DNA of 64,000 bases, taken from Ereboglobus sp. PH5-10 (GTDB lineage Bacteria > Verrucomicrobiota > Verrucomicrobiia > Opitutales > Opitutaceae). This document shows, piece by piece, positions 47,701 through 56,547 of the stretch. Location of the stretch: assembly GCF_029504735.1 (NCBI RefSeq), contig NZ_JAQFIP010000009.1, positions 62,001-126,000 of the forward strand. The letters are read 5' to 3'. The notes under the pieces were generated by a model. It had not been told where the DNA came from and searched no databases. It was given only the letters and a program-made list of their open reading frames with translations. Numbering within the stretch: position 1 is the first letter of the stretch; each line of letters begins with the position of its first letter. The position numbers and the translations under genes are program-made.

Positions 47701-48948
47701 TCAATTCCGCATCTGGCTGCGGTAGATTACCACGTCTTTTGTCGCCGCGCCGATGGGCAGCGCGGCGGGGTCGGGCACGGTGATCGTGAAGCGCTGGGTC
47801 TGCTGCGTGTAGGCGTTGCCTTTCCCGTCAAAGAAAGTGAGCTCGGCCTGGTGCTTGCCGGGTGGCAGTTGAATCGCGGCAAAGCTGAGGTAGCGCGGAA
47901 GGTTGTCCCAACAGCGGGTGTCGGCGCGCGTTCTGGTCGAGGCGGAGATGATTTTTGAGGCGAACCCCGCGAGGAGCAGCGCGCCGGTGACAATCTGCGC
48001 ATCCTTGCTGTTGGAGCTGTTCGACACGGCCATGGCTCCGATCAATCCGACATCGCCAATGGTATCGGTCGTGCGCTTGAAGGCGGCCTTGTTGCCGAGG
48101 ATTTGGTCCATGACGCGTCCGCCGCGCGTGATGGCCTGAAAACTCACGTCGTCGTAGGGCGGCAGCGCATGGCTGCGTCCGCCGACAGTCAGGCGCGCGG
48201 AGGTCGCCGAGGCGGGCACGACGCGGTAGAGGAGTTGCTGGCCGCTGTCGCCGCCGGCGTATTTTTTCGGGCCGGGACTGTAATCGACAAACACCATGAC
48301 GTTGGCCGCCGTCTCATAGTCGGGAGGCGCGGCGCGCTCCTGCGCGGCGGCGCTGGCACGCGCCCGCTTGAGCGCGTCGGCGCCGGCGTCGGGACTGTGC
48401 GGATTGAGTTTTGCCGAGACGTAACCGTCGAGGTAATCGAGCAACACGTAATCGCCCGCGTATTCCTTGTTCAACGTGTCGGAGTCGAGCAACTGCCCGG
48501 TGCGGAAGAGGGCGCGCGCGTTGTCGGGCTCGCCCGCGGCCCAGTATATAATGCCGCGATAAAAATTGGCCATGACGCGCTCGTAGGCCTCGCCGACAAA
48601 GGGTTTGCTGGCCTCTTGGGTGAACATGCCGCGCGACTTGGCTGCGGCCTTGTTGATGTTGCCGTAATTGGCCGCGGAAATCGCGAGCGCGTCGTCAAGG
48701 GCGGGGGTGGCAATGTCGGATTCGCCGCGGCGGAGCGCGGCCAGCCCGAGCCGGTATTGCCAGAGGGCGCGATCCTTTTCGGAAGCGGCGGCGAGTTGGT
48801 TTTGGTAATCAACAACCGCATCGCCCGTAGGCGCGGGCGGAGGCGGGCGCGGGGGCGTGGTCGAGCAACCAGTGATGAATAACAACGCGACAGTTAAAAT
48901 AAACAAAGTAGCACAGGCCGGTGTGCCTGTGCCGTTTTTGTATTTCAT
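47701..48948 (-). CDS. COG3014-type lipoprotein of the lpoB cluster
   Basis: The protein has about 415 residues with a signal segment ATLFILTVALLFITGC ending in a lipobox. The N-terminal half is helical with TPR-like features (ALDDALAISAANYGNINKAA, YERVMANFYRGIIYWAAGEPDNARALF). The C-terminal half is beta-rich with GGRSHALPPYDDVSFQA. Proteins of this kind occur with YcfL and LpoB homologues in other Gram-negatives, which is the situation here. It is the last gene of the four-gene operon. Confidence 0.8.
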   Translation of the reverse strand: MKYKNGTGTPACATLFILTVALLFITGCSTTPPRPPPPAPTGDAVVDYQNQLAAASEKDRALWQYRLGLAALRRGESDIATPALDDALAISAANYGNINKAAAKSRGMFTQEASKPFVGEAYERVMANFYRGIIYWAAGEPDNARALFRTGQLLDSDTLNKEYAGDYVLLDYLDGYVSAKLNPHSPDAGADALKRARASAAAQERAAPPDYETAANVMVFVDYSPGPKKYAGGDSGQQLLYRVVPASATSARLTVGGRSHALPPYDDVSFQAITRGGRVMDQILGNKAAFKRTTDTIGDVGLIGAMAVSNSSNSKDAQIVTGALLLAGFASKIISASTRTRADTRCWDNLPRYLSFAAIQLPPGKHQAELTFFDGKGNAYTQQTQRFTITVPDPAALPIGAATKDVVIYRSQMRN

Positions 48949-49022
48949 ATAAACTATTTTGTTAGTCATCTTTCGCTCGCAAACAGGAGCGGTTGCACTG
49001 TTCCCGTCCGGTTATACAATGC

Positions 49023-49760
49023 TCATTTCGCCCGCGCGGTCATGTCAACCATGAGGTTGAACGCGGTGGCTTCGAGGGCTTCCTGGACGCCCAGGGTTCC
49101 AAGCGAGGCGGGCGGCAATTGGTTGATAATGTCGCTGGCGGTGGCCTGCCCGAGTATCGCGGCGTCAGAGAGGCGGACGGCTGTCATTTGAATGTCGGGT
49201 ATCGTGACGGCCGGGTCGTTGCCCGAGATCGCGGGAACGATCACTTGGCGGCTGGTCACGAGGGTTTCGATGGCGACGTCGTTGCTCGCGGGCGCGGGTT
49301 CCGCGGCACCCGAGGCGAGCGCGGCGGCGGTGGCCTGGTCGGCAATGGTGGCGCCGGCCTGGACGAAGGGTTGCGCGGCGATGCGCTCGATGTCGCGCGC
49401 GGTTTGCTTATCGGCCAGCTTGTCCTTGGCGGATTGTGTTTTCGCGGACGGCCGGGCCCTGCCCTTGAGGTCGCGGTTTATATAAAACACAAAGCGGGGC
49501 TTGCCGAGTTTTTCATAAACGGGGCGGAATTCGTTTATTATTTCCGCGGCGTGCGTGTATTGGGGAAGCGGGACGCCCTCGGCTCCATACAGGCGCTGGT
49601 TGTCCGCGCGCGCGGCTTCATTTTGCGGGGCGGCAACCGTCGTCACCGACGTGACGGGCGCGGGCTCGGAGGGCTGTGTTTTATATTTGCTGGCGCAGCC
49701 CGCGAAAAAGGGAATCGCCGCAAGTGCCGCCGCCAGCGTGAACGCGAATTGTATTTTCAT
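49023..49760 (-). CDS. Lipoprotein of unknown function in the lpoB cluster
   Basis: The protein has 245 residues with signal and lipobox (AALAAIPFFAGC). The middle has RPVYEKLGKPRFVFYINRDLKGR, and further on DIERIAAQPFVQAGATIADQATAAALASG; the last 60 residues include SDAAILGQATASDIINQLP. The FVFYINRD segment is similar to sequences in CsgG/LpoB-like periplasmic proteins, but no firm family is assigned. It lies between the ycfL-like and COG3014 genes. Confidence 0.7.
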   Translation of the reverse strand: MKIQFAFTLAAALAAIPFFAGCASKYKTQPSEPAPVTSVTTVAAPQNEAARADNQRLYGAEGVPLPQYTHAAEIINEFRPVYEKLGKPRFVFYINRDLKGRARPSAKTQSAKDKLADKQTARDIERIAAQPFVQAGATIADQATAAALASGAAEPAPASNDVAIETLVTSRQVIVPAISGNDPAVTIPDIQMTAVRLSDAAILGQATASDIINQLPPASLGTLGVQEALEATAFNLMVDMTARAK

Positions 49761-49798
49761 GATATGTCGGCTTTCCGTTTATATTTGTTTAATATTCC

Positions 49799-50227
49799 TC
49801 ACCGGGCCTGGCGAACGCGGATTGTGTAGGTTTTGGAGTTGAGGTTGGTCGCGGTAAAACGGACGGCCTCGGTGGCGTTTTCGCCGAGGATCAGGGTTTG
49901 CCAGGGCGTTTCGTCGCCGGTGGAGAAGCGCTGGGCGTCCTTGAACACGCAGCTGATCTGGACTTGCACGCGGCGGGCCTCGCGGTTTTTCACGTTTGCC
50001 ACAATTTCAAGGCGTCCGTCGGCCGTGGTGCGCTGCTGCAATCCGGTGCAGGTGATCGAGTATTGCGCGGCCTGGTCCATGAGCACGAAATTCTCCGTGT
50101 TTTCGATCGTGTATTTGGTGGTGTCCTGCGGCAGGTAGGGACCGGTGCCGTGTGTGTTTTTGGACGCGCAGCCGACCGTCACGAAAAGCGTGACTGCAAT
50201 GGCGAGAACTGAAAGGAGTGTTTTCAT
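49799..50227 (-). CDS. YcfL-like (DUF1425) lipoprotein
   Basis: The protein has 142 residues with a signal segment LSVLAIAVTLFVTVGC and lipobox. The mature part has RLEIVANVKNREARRVQVQISCVFKD, then ETPWQTLILGENATEAVRFTA, the beta-sandwich pattern of YcfL/DUF1425 proteins, which are encoded beside lpoB in E. coli. Role unknown. Confidence 0.85.
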   Translation of the reverse strand: MKTLLSVLAIAVTLFVTVGCASKNTHGTGPYLPQDTTKYTIENTENFVLMDQAAQYSITCTGLQQRTTADGRLEIVANVKNREARRVQVQISCVFKDAQRFSTGDETPWQTLILGENATEAVRFTATNLNSKTYTIRVRQAR

Positions 50228-50257
50228 GATGCTTGGCGATTTTATATTTTTTATTTT

Positions 50258-50328
50258 AACCACGGATTGCACGGATTATCACGTATGCGGAACCCGGTTT
50301 TTTGTATTTATCCGTGCAATCCGTGGTT
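50258..50328. repeat. 19-bp perfect inverted repeat in the lpoB-ycfL spacer
   Basis: AACCACGGATTGCACGGAT (50258-50276) is exactly complementary to 50310-50328. The arms begin with the same AACCACGGA motif as the elements flanking nuoL (60813 and 63051), but the rest differs. Confidence 0.9.
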
Positions 50329-50350
50329 AATGGTATTTTAAAGTTTTATA

Positions 50351-51004
50351 TTAACGATACGCGGCATCCTCGAGGCCCTGTTTTTTGATTTCGGCCATGT
50401 CCTCCCAAACGATGGCCGAGGTGCGCGCGTTGATGAGCTGGAATGAATACATGACGTAGTCGCTCAGGCCCTGGCTGGTGCGGGTGGAAAGGCTGCTGAG
50501 TTTGCCCGTGAGAAAATAATCAGCGCCCTTGAACTCGACGGTGTTGGGGTCGGCGCTGGCGGTGACCTGGCCGGTTTGCTTGAGTTGCTGCTCGCGCTGG
50601 AGGGCGGCCATGCGGTCGCGCGCGAGGAAGGTGACCTTGCCGGCGGCCTTCTGGTTCAGCGAAATGCGGATACGGTCGAGGAACATGTCCTTCTGGATCG
50701 CAAAGCGCGTGTCGTTGACGACGGGATCGAGGACGATCACGGGCTGCGTGACGGCGTTGGCGATTTGCGGGATGCCGAGGATGCTGCGCGCCATCTTGTC
50801 GGTCACGGCAACGAGGTCCTGCGATTCGATGCCGGTGCCGGCGACGGAGCCGCGTTCGTCGGGGTTGACTTCGACGACGGGAACGCCGGATGGATATTGC
50901 ACGCCCTTGCTCGTCGAGGAGCAGGCGCTGATGAGAACGAGTGCGGAGAGTAGCGAGGCCGCGAGTAAAAGCCTTTGGGCGGCGGTTGGTTTGCGTGTGT
51001 TCAT
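50351..51004 (-). CDS. lpoB: Penicillin-binding protein activator LpoB
   Basis: The protein has 217 residues with a signal segment LLLAASLLSALVLISAC and lipobox; an outer-membrane location is predicted. The LpoB/CsgG-like core includes MARSILGIPQIANAVTQPVIVLDPVVNDTR (in parts), FLDRIRISLNQKAAGKVTF, EFKGADYFLTGKLSSLSTRTS and VWEDMAEIKKQG. In enterobacteria LpoB stimulates PBP1B; a corresponding PBP is not in this window. It is the first gene of the operon. Confidence 0.87.
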   Translation of the reverse strand: MNTRKPTAAQRLLLAASLLSALVLISACSSTSKGVQYPSGVPVVEVNPDERGSVAGTGIESQDLVAVTDKMARSILGIPQIANAVTQPVIVLDPVVNDTRFAIQKDMFLDRIRISLNQKAAGKVTFLARDRMAALQREQQLKQTGQVTASADPNTVEFKGADYFLTGKLSSLSTRTSQGLSDYVMYSFQLINARTSAIVWEDMAEIKKQGLEDAAYR

Positions 51005-51124
51005 ATTAGAGATTAGCTTGGTGCGGGTGAGGTCTCGAGACAGCAAAGAACGCGCGGGAGTTCAATAAAACAACTTTCGCGTTCGTTTTTTGAGGCAATG
51101 CGGCGGCGGGCAAGGGCGCGCGGT

Positions 51125-51772
51125 TCAGCGTCCAAAAAGCGCGTTGGCCTGGCTCATCGGCGTGCTGGCGGGCGCAATTTGGCGGCGCGGTTGTTGGGGC
51201 GCCGGCGTGGAGGGCTGCTGGACGGCCGGCTGCCGTTGGAGGTAGCGCATGTTGTCGGCTTCGATTTGGGCGGCTTGCCGCTCGGCGCGTTGTTGGCGCA
51301 CGGCGGCATTGTCGGCCGCGCTTCCGGCCAGGAGGCCGATGGTGCTGCCGATGGCCGCGCCCGCCCATGTGTTGCCGTGCCTGCCGGAATTGTTTCCAAT
51401 AATGCCCCCGAGAATACCTCCGGCGAGCGCGCCGCCGAGTGCGTAGCCGGGCGCGTCAGAATCGGCATAAGTCGTATAGTTCACGCTCACACCCGGATAG
51501 GCGTATCCGTATGAACCATAATAATATGGATAAGAACTTGTCACATAATAGGGCCATCCATAATAACCATGACGATACTGGTAATGGCCGTGCGTGCGAC
51601 CGTGGTGGGAGCGGTGCGCGACGGCAGGGCGCGACGAGTGGCCCGGATGCTTGTTATAATGATGCGAGCCCTGCGCCGCCGGACGGCGATTGGGTTGCGC
51701 ACTGGCCGTATCGGCTCCTGCAAATGCAAAAATCAGCCCAAGGACAAGAAGTGGTGTTATTGTGTTTTTCAT
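51125..51772 (-). CDS. Exported glycine-zipper protein
   Basis: The protein has 215 residues with a signal peptide (LLVLGLIFAFAGADTASA). A His/Tyr/Gly-rich segment (about 30-90) precedes a glycine zipper ALGGALAGGILGGIIGNNSG...AGAAIGSTIGLLAGS (YMGG/YmdF type), which can form membrane-inserted helical hairpins. The C-terminus is Gln/Pro-rich. Function unknown. Divergence from the nuo operon leaves 525 bp between them. Confidence 0.85.
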   Translation of the reverse strand: MKNTITPLLVLGLIFAFAGADTASAQPNRRPAAQGSHHYNKHPGHSSRPAVAHRSHHGRTHGHYQYRHGYYGWPYYVTSSYPYYYGSYGYAYPGVSVNYTTYADSDAPGYALGGALAGGILGGIIGNNSGRHGNTWAGAAIGSTIGLLAGSAADNAAVRQQRAERQAAQIEADNMRYLQRQPAVQQPSTPAPQQPRRQIAPASTPMSQANALFGR

Positions 51773-52297
51773 AAGCGATTTTGGGTCTCGTCTGTTATCG
51801 GTTGTCCGCGCGGTTGTGCGAATGAGTGTCTTTTGCTTAGACGCCAATTTTGCAAGAAAGGTGCCGCTAAATTGCACCCAGGGAGGGAATATCTGGAGAT
51901 TTCAGGGCAAATAGGTGAAAACAACAACACACATCACAAATATGCGCGTTTTTTGGATACGGTTTGCGCGAATATTGCACTTGGTGAACAATTTCTCTGG
52001 GTTCGTGTGGCGATCCTGAAGTCGCCGCCCTCGCGCACCTCGCAACAGGCGATCGAACCCCGACAGCCCGAAACAGCACGCACAATAACCTATTATCAAT
52101 CAACATGTTTCACATTTCATAATTTGACTGGATGAATAAATCCCCAGTATCGCAAAGCGAATATTTAATCAATAAACAGCTAGTTCTCGCCAAAAAATGG
52201 ATGCCCTTTCCCGTTGAATGCGCACCCACACAAGGCTTTATTAATCATCTTTTTTCTTAATCTTATCTAATTCCAGTATTTTTCGCCGCACCGCATC
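51773..52297. promoter_or_regulatory. Upstream region of the nuo operon
   Basis: These 525 bp contain no supported gene. The right half is AT-rich and must include the nuoA promoter. A small GGCGA/TCGCC hairpin lies near 52010-52027. No convincing -35/-10 pair, riboswitch or repeat family member was seen. Confidence 0.35.
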
Positions 52298-52675
52298 ATG
52301 ACAATCGCTTCGCATCCCTACGCATTTATTGCCCTTTTTGTTGCCGTCGCTGCCGCGTTTCCGCTCGGACTGCTGTTGGTGTGCCGTTTGTGGGTCTGGG
52401 CTTTCCAGCCGCCAAAACCCAGTCCGGTCAAAAACGGGATTTACGAATGCGGCCTCGAGGCGAAGGGCGACTCGTGGATTCAGTTCAAGGCGCACTATTA
52501 TCTGTATGCGATTTTGTTTCTGATTTTTGACGTCGAGGTGCTGTTCCTGCTGCCGTTCGCGGCGGCGTTCAACGTGCTGTCCTGGGGCGCGCTTTTTGTG
52601 ATGCTCGCGTTTATTTTCCTGCTCGCCGAGGGGCTCGTCTGGGCGTGGAACCGCGGACACCTCGAATGGAAATAA
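52298..52675 (+). CDS. nuoA: NADH-quinone oxidoreductase subunit A
   Basis: The protein has 125 residues with three membrane helices. The family loop KNGIYECGLEAKGDSWIQF carries the conserved ECG, and YYLYAILFLIFDVEVLFLLP is the conserved helix 2. NuoA belongs to the membrane arm of complex I near the quinone site. First gene of the locus. Confidence 0.95.
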   Translation: MTIASHPYAFIALFVAVAAAFPLGLLLVCRLWVWAFQPPKPSPVKNGIYECGLEAKGDSWIQFKAHYYLYAILFLIFDVEVLFLLPFAAAFNVLSWGALFVMLAFIFLLAEGLVWAWNRGHLEWK

Positions 52676-52691
52676 AGGAAAAGCAAGAGGC

Positions 52692-52804
52692 AGGAATTGG
52701 AAATTCCAAACAGACGCAACTAAACCGCACCCGCATCTTTTTCATTCATAATTTCCACAGACCAGCACGCGCCGAAGTCCGATACTTTTTAATTTCCAAA
52801 TCCT
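52692..52804. repeat. Inverted repeat in the nuoA-nuoB spacer
   Basis: AGGAATTGGAAATT (52692-52705) pairs with AATTTCCAAATCCT (52791-52804) at 13 of 14 positions. The following TAATTTCTAATTTTCC continues the repeat pattern up to the nuoB start. Confidence 0.75.
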
Positions 52805-52826
52805 AATTTCTAATTTTCCCCCGCTC

Positions 52827-53510
52827 ATGAGCAATCCCGCCACCACGCCAACATCGTCGCACCTTCCCACGCCGCCGCCGGCGGGCATTTCGGTGGAGGA
52901 TCGCGAAAGCATGCGCAGGCAGGGCGTCCTGCTCACGAGTTTCAACGAAATCTACAACTGGGGGCGCACCAACTCCATCTGGCCGCTCCAGTTCGGCCTC
53001 GCCTGCTGCGCGATTGAGATGATCTGCGTGGCCGCGGCGCGTTTCGACATCGCGCGTTTCGGCGCCGAGATTTTCCGCGCCTCGCCCCGCCAGGCCGACC
53101 TCATGATCGTGAACGGCACCGTCACGAAAAAAATGCTCCCGCAAGTCGTCCGCCTCTGGAACCAGATGGGCGAGCCGAAGTTTTGCATCGTCATGGGCGC
53201 GTGCGCCAGCTCCGGCGGCCCGTTCAAGGAAGGTTATAATGTCGTCAAGGGCATCGACCGTTTCATCCCCGTCGATGTGTATGTGCCCGGCTGTCCGCCG
53301 CGCCCCGAGGCGTTGCTCCACGGTCTCATGGAGCTCCAGAAAAAAATGCGCGAGGAACCCCTCACCGGCCCGGACGCCCCGCGCTACTTCCGCAAGGACA
53401 CCACCTGCGAATATCCGATCCCCGAGTTCGGCGAGCACGACCTCGTGCCACCATACAATTCCGAACTCTGGAAACCGCCCGCGCCCATCGTGCGCGAGGG
53501 AAAGGCATAA
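52827..53510 (+). CDS. nuoB: NADH-quinone oxidoreductase subunit B
   Basis: The protein has 227 residues and is a peripheral subunit holding Fe-S cluster N2. Cluster ligands are the CC pair in [10 protein letters not shown], the Cys in MGACASSGG and the Cys in [13 protein letters not shown]. The last 30 residues ([16 protein letters not shown]...) extend beyond the usual core. The foreign lipoprotein gene starts 21 bp after the stop. Confidence 0.96.
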   Translation: MSNPATTPTSSHLPTPPPAGISVEDRESMRRQGVLLTSFNEIYNWGRTNSIWPLQFGLACCAIEMICVAAARFDIARFGAEIFRASPRQADLMIVNGTVTKKMLPQVVRLWNQMGEPKFCIVMGACASSGGPFKEGYNVVKGIDRFIPVDVYVPGCPPRPEALLHGLMELQKKMREEPLTGPDAPRYFRKDTTCEYPIPEFGEHDLVPPYNSELWKPPAPIVREGKA

Positions 53511-53531
53511 TTTTAATTAATTTTCATCAAT

Positions 53532-54419
53532 ATGAACCGCTTTATAAGCATCGCCTTTTATATGTTTTTTATTTTGATAGTTTGTGGTTGTGGCCCAACT
53601 AAAACTGAGCGCGATATGGCTGAGCGTCTTGACAAGGTTGAGGCAATGCTAACCCAAACACAGATAGAGATGACCGCTATCACGAAGTCACTTAGAGCCA
53701 CACAGGATGAAGCATTAAAGGCGAGGGCCGCAATTATTGAGCTTGAGAAAAATCACCGAAAAGCAACTATGATTTCCGATTTCTACACCTTAAAGGGAGA
53801 AGTTTTTATTGTAAATCGAGCCGATGAATCATTTCAATTAGGAGGCGTTTGCCTGAGCGTATATTCCAAAAAAGAATTTGATGATTATATAAAAAGGGTC
53901 CGCGGAGAAAAAGAGAAAACTCTAAGGAGTTTGTATGTCCGATTAAAGTCGGCGGACGATTCTCACAAAAAAACACTCGCTGAATATGATGCCTTACAGG
54001 AAGATACAAACGAAAAGTATCCAATTTTAAAATTAGTGAAACAGGAATCATGGCCTCAATCATTAAAGGATGATTATAATAAAAGGAAAAAACGACTAGA
54101 TGAGTTAGGAAGCCCTCTTGGCGGGGTATTAGAGCGTAAAAAAACAGAAATTAAGCGCATTGAAAAGTCCATTGCTTTAGTTATTTCTGGCGATTTTTAT
54201 TACCAAAACCTACCCGCTCCCAAAATAACAACTCAGACAAACTCGAATGGTTCATATAAAGTTGTTCTAAAAAGAAATGAGCAATATGTATTGGTTTGTA
54301 ATGCAAAAAAATGGGATGAACAACTTTATTGGTTTGTGCCAATACTTCCATTGGCTAATGAACAAAATAGCGCGGAAATATTATTAAATAATAACAATAT
54401 ACATAAAGGTGAGTTTTAA
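53532..54419 (+). CDS. AT-rich orphan lipoprotein inserted in the nuo operon
   Basis: The protein has 295 residues. Signal segment AFYMFFILIVCGC with lipobox; predicted lipoprotein. A coiled coil follows (about 25-75, ERLDKVEAMLTQTQIEMTAI), then a small beta domain (DFYTLKGEVFIVNRADESFQLGGV), a second charged helical stretch with many Lys/Glu (about 115-230), and a C-terminal beta part (GSYKVVLKRNEQYVLVCN). No complex I subunit resembles it. Base composition is visibly AT-rich, below 40% GC by eye, against well over 60% for nuoB and nuoC, and codons are correspondingly A/T-ending. This points to recent horizontal acquisition. Confidence 0.85.
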   Translation: MNRFISIAFYMFFILIVCGCGPTKTERDMAERLDKVEAMLTQTQIEMTAITKSLRATQDEALKARAAIIELEKNHRKATMISDFYTLKGEVFIVNRADESFQLGGVCLSVYSKKEFDDYIKRVRGEKEKTLRSLYVRLKSADDSHKKTLAEYDALQEDTNEKYPILKLVKQESWPQSLKDDYNKRKKRLDELGSPLGGVLERKKTEIKRIEKSIALVISGDFYYQNLPAPKITTQTNSNGSYKVVLKRNEQYVLVCNAKKWDEQLYWFVPILPLANEQNSAEILLNNNNIHKGEF

Positions 54420-54456
54420 TAACTGACCTGTTTCATAAATATTTTCAATTTCTCCC

Positions 54457-55122
54457 GTGGAAACCCTCGAACAAATCCGTGACCGCATCGCCGCCAAGTT
54501 CGGCGCCGGCACCGTCACGCTCATCACAAACCCAGGCCCCTCCGCGCAACACTCGCTCCTGCTCGTGGCGCACGCCGCGCGCGACATCGCCCGCTTCCTG
54601 CACGACGATCCCGCGCTCCGCCTCGACTACTGCTCCAACGCCACCGGCGTTGACTGGCCCGACAAGGAAATCGTCGAAACCGTAAAGACCACCCAGCCCG
54701 ACCCCGCCGGCGGCCCCGACAAAGTCGTCGAAACAAAAATCAAGCGCGTCCAGCCCGGTTGCCTCGAAGCCGTTTACCACCTTTACTCAATCGCGTTGAA
54801 AAGCGCCGCGCCCGTCATCATCCGCATGCGCACGGCCAACCGCACCGACGACGTCACCCTTCCCTCGCTCACGCCCGTCTGGCGCTCGTGCGAGTTTCAG
54901 GAACGCGAAATCTACGACCTCTACGGCATCGTTTTCACCGGCCACCCCGACCTCCGCCGCATCCTCATGTGGGACGAATTTAAGGACCACCCTATGCGCA
55001 AAGACTACACCGGCCCCGACGACTACGAATGGGAACCCACGCCTCACGGCGAGGTGCTGGAGCGCGCCAAAGCCCATTATCCGACACCTCCAGCCAGCAC
55101 CTCGCCGAAAGGTGAAATGTGA
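54457..55122 (+). CDS. nuoC: NADH-quinone oxidoreductase subunit C
   Basis: The protein has 221 residues and starts with GTG at 54457. The 30-kDa subunit signature is [21 protein letters not shown] followed by [14 protein letters not shown]. Not fused to nuoD. Its last codons (TSPKGEM) lie in the left arm of a hairpin that spans the nuoC-nuoD junction. Confidence 0.95.
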   Translation: METLEQIRDRIAAKFGAGTVTLITNPGPSAQHSLLLVAHAARDIARFLHDDPALRLDYCSNATGVDWPDKEIVETVKTTQPDPAGGPDKVVETKIKRVQPGCLEAVYHLYSIALKSAAPVIIRMRTANRTDDVTLPSLTPVWRSCEFQEREIYDLYGIVFTGHPDLRRILMWDEFKDHPMRKDYTGPDDYEWEPTPHGEVLERAKAHYPTPPASTSPKGEM

Positions 55123-55243
55123 AAAACAGACACACGCATCGCATGAATAATTTTTCCACTCCATCCGTGCCCAAAACAACGAGCGCTCCCGAAACCGGAT
55201 GTCCGGTTTCACCTTTCACCTTTCACACTTCACCTTTCGCCGG
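55101..55243. repeat. Hairpin element spanning the nuoC-nuoD junction
   Basis: The left arm (55101-55124, GGTGAAATGTGAAA core) is complementary to the right arm (55208-55243, TTTCACCTTTCACACTTCACC pattern). The left arm contains the nuoC stop and the right arm lies inside the nuoD frame, where it is read as FTFHTSPFAG. Confidence 0.8.
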
Positions 55244-56396
55244 GCCGTCGTCCGCAAGCGGAGCAACTGTCCGGGCGGTGAACGACGAATTCCACGGCGA
55301 CCTGCTCGAAATCTCCCTCGGCCCGCACCACCCCTCGACCCACGGCGTGTTCCGCATGAACGCCTCGCTCGACGGCGAGATCGTCACCAAGCTCAAGCCC
55401 GTTTTCGGCTACCTGCACCGCAACCACGAGAAACTCGGCGAGACGAACTCCTACCTCGCCAACGTCCCCTACACCGACCGCCTCGACTACCTCGCCTCGC
55501 TCACCAACAACTGGGCCTACGTGCACGCCGTCGAAAAACTCGCCGGCATCACCCCCACCGAACGCTGCGAATACCTCCGCGTCATCCTCGGCGAACTCGG
55601 CCGCATCATCAACCACGTCTGCCTCGTCGGCTTTCTCCTCAACGACCTCGGCACCTCCTTCACCCCGCTCCTCTACTCCCTGCGCGAACGCGAACGCATG
55701 CTCGACCTGCTCGAGGAACTCACCGGCGCGCGCATGATGTATAATTTCTTCCGCTTCGGCGGACTCCGCACCGACGTCCCCGCCGACTGGCTCGCCCGCC
55801 TCAAGCACTACCTCGAAGGCCTCTTCGCGCGCTACATGGACGAGCAGGACGCGCTCCTCACCGGCAACGAAATCCTCCTCGCGCGCACCCAGGGCACCGG
55901 CATCCTCAAGCCCGGCCTCGCCATCTCCGCCGGCATCACCGGCCCCGGCCTCCGCGCCAGCGGCGTCGATTACGACATCCGCAAAGTTGACAAATACTCC
56001 ATCTACGACCGCTTCGATTTCCGCGTCCCCCTCGGCGAGCACGGCGACACCTACGACCGCTACATGATGCGCATGCTCGAAATGCGCGAGTCGGTGAAAA
56101 TCATCCTGCAAGCCATGCGCGACCTGCCCGACGGCCCCGTCAACGACCCCAAGGCCAAGTCGCGCGGCCTCCGCCCGAAAGCCGGCGAAGCCTACGGACG
56201 CATCGAATGCCCGAAAGGCGAACTCGGTTTCTATCTCATCAGCGACGGCACGCCCAACCCGTATCGTTACCGCGTGCGCCCGCCCTCGTTCATCAACCTC
56301 ACCGTCCTTGAGGACATGTGCGTCGGCGGCACGCTGGCCGACGCCATCATCACGCTCGGCAGCATCGACATCGTGCTCGGGGAAGTGGACCGCTGA
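55143..56396 (+). CDS. nuoD: NADH-quinone oxidoreductase subunit D
   Basis: The protein has 417 residues and is the 49-kDa subunit of the quinone-binding module. Conserved stretches are ISLGPHHPSTHGVFR, FGYLHRNHEKLGE, YTDRLDYLASLTNNWAY, RARTQGTG-type loop LARTQGTGIL and the end DIVLGEVDR. The N-terminal 45 residues before EFHGDLLEI are not conserved and partly come from the hairpin element. Start options are ATG 55143 and GTG 55119, the latter overlapping the nuoC stop. Confidence 0.95.
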   Translation: MNNFSTPSVPKTTSAPETGCPVSPFTFHTSPFAGPSSASGATVRAVNDEFHGDLLEISLGPHHPSTHGVFRMNASLDGEIVTKLKPVFGYLHRNHEKLGETNSYLANVPYTDRLDYLASLTNNWAYVHAVEKLAGITPTERCEYLRVILGELGRIINHVCLVGFLLNDLGTSFTPLLYSLRERERMLDLLEELTGARMMYNFFRFGGLRTDVPADWLARLKHYLEGLFARYMDEQDALLTGNEILLARTQGTGILKPGLAISAGITGPGLRASGVDYDIRKVDKYSIYDRFDFRVPLGEHGDTYDRYMMRMLEMRESVKIILQAMRDLPDGPVNDPKAKSRGLRPKAGEAYGRIECPKGELGFYLISDGTPNPYRYRVRPPSFINLTVLEDMCVGGTLADAIITLGSIDIVLGEVDR

Positions 56397-56399
56397 CGC

Positions 56400-56545
56400 G
56401 GAAAAACCTGAAGACCTGAAAGCCTGAAGACTGAAATCAAACCACGGCAAACATGACTCTTTTTAAAATCACCACCATTACAACCAATCGCTCAAGGACG
56501 GCTGATTCAGCCCTTCAGTCCTTCAGCCCTTCAGCCCTTTTCCTC
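56400..56545. repeat. Inverted repeat in the nuoD-nuoI spacer
   Basis: Left arm 56400-56438 (repeated CCTGAAG units) and right arm 56502-56545 (repeated CTTCAGCC units) are largely complementary over about 40 bp. The right arm ends two bases before the nuoI start codon. Confidence 0.85.
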
Positions 56546-56547
56546 CC

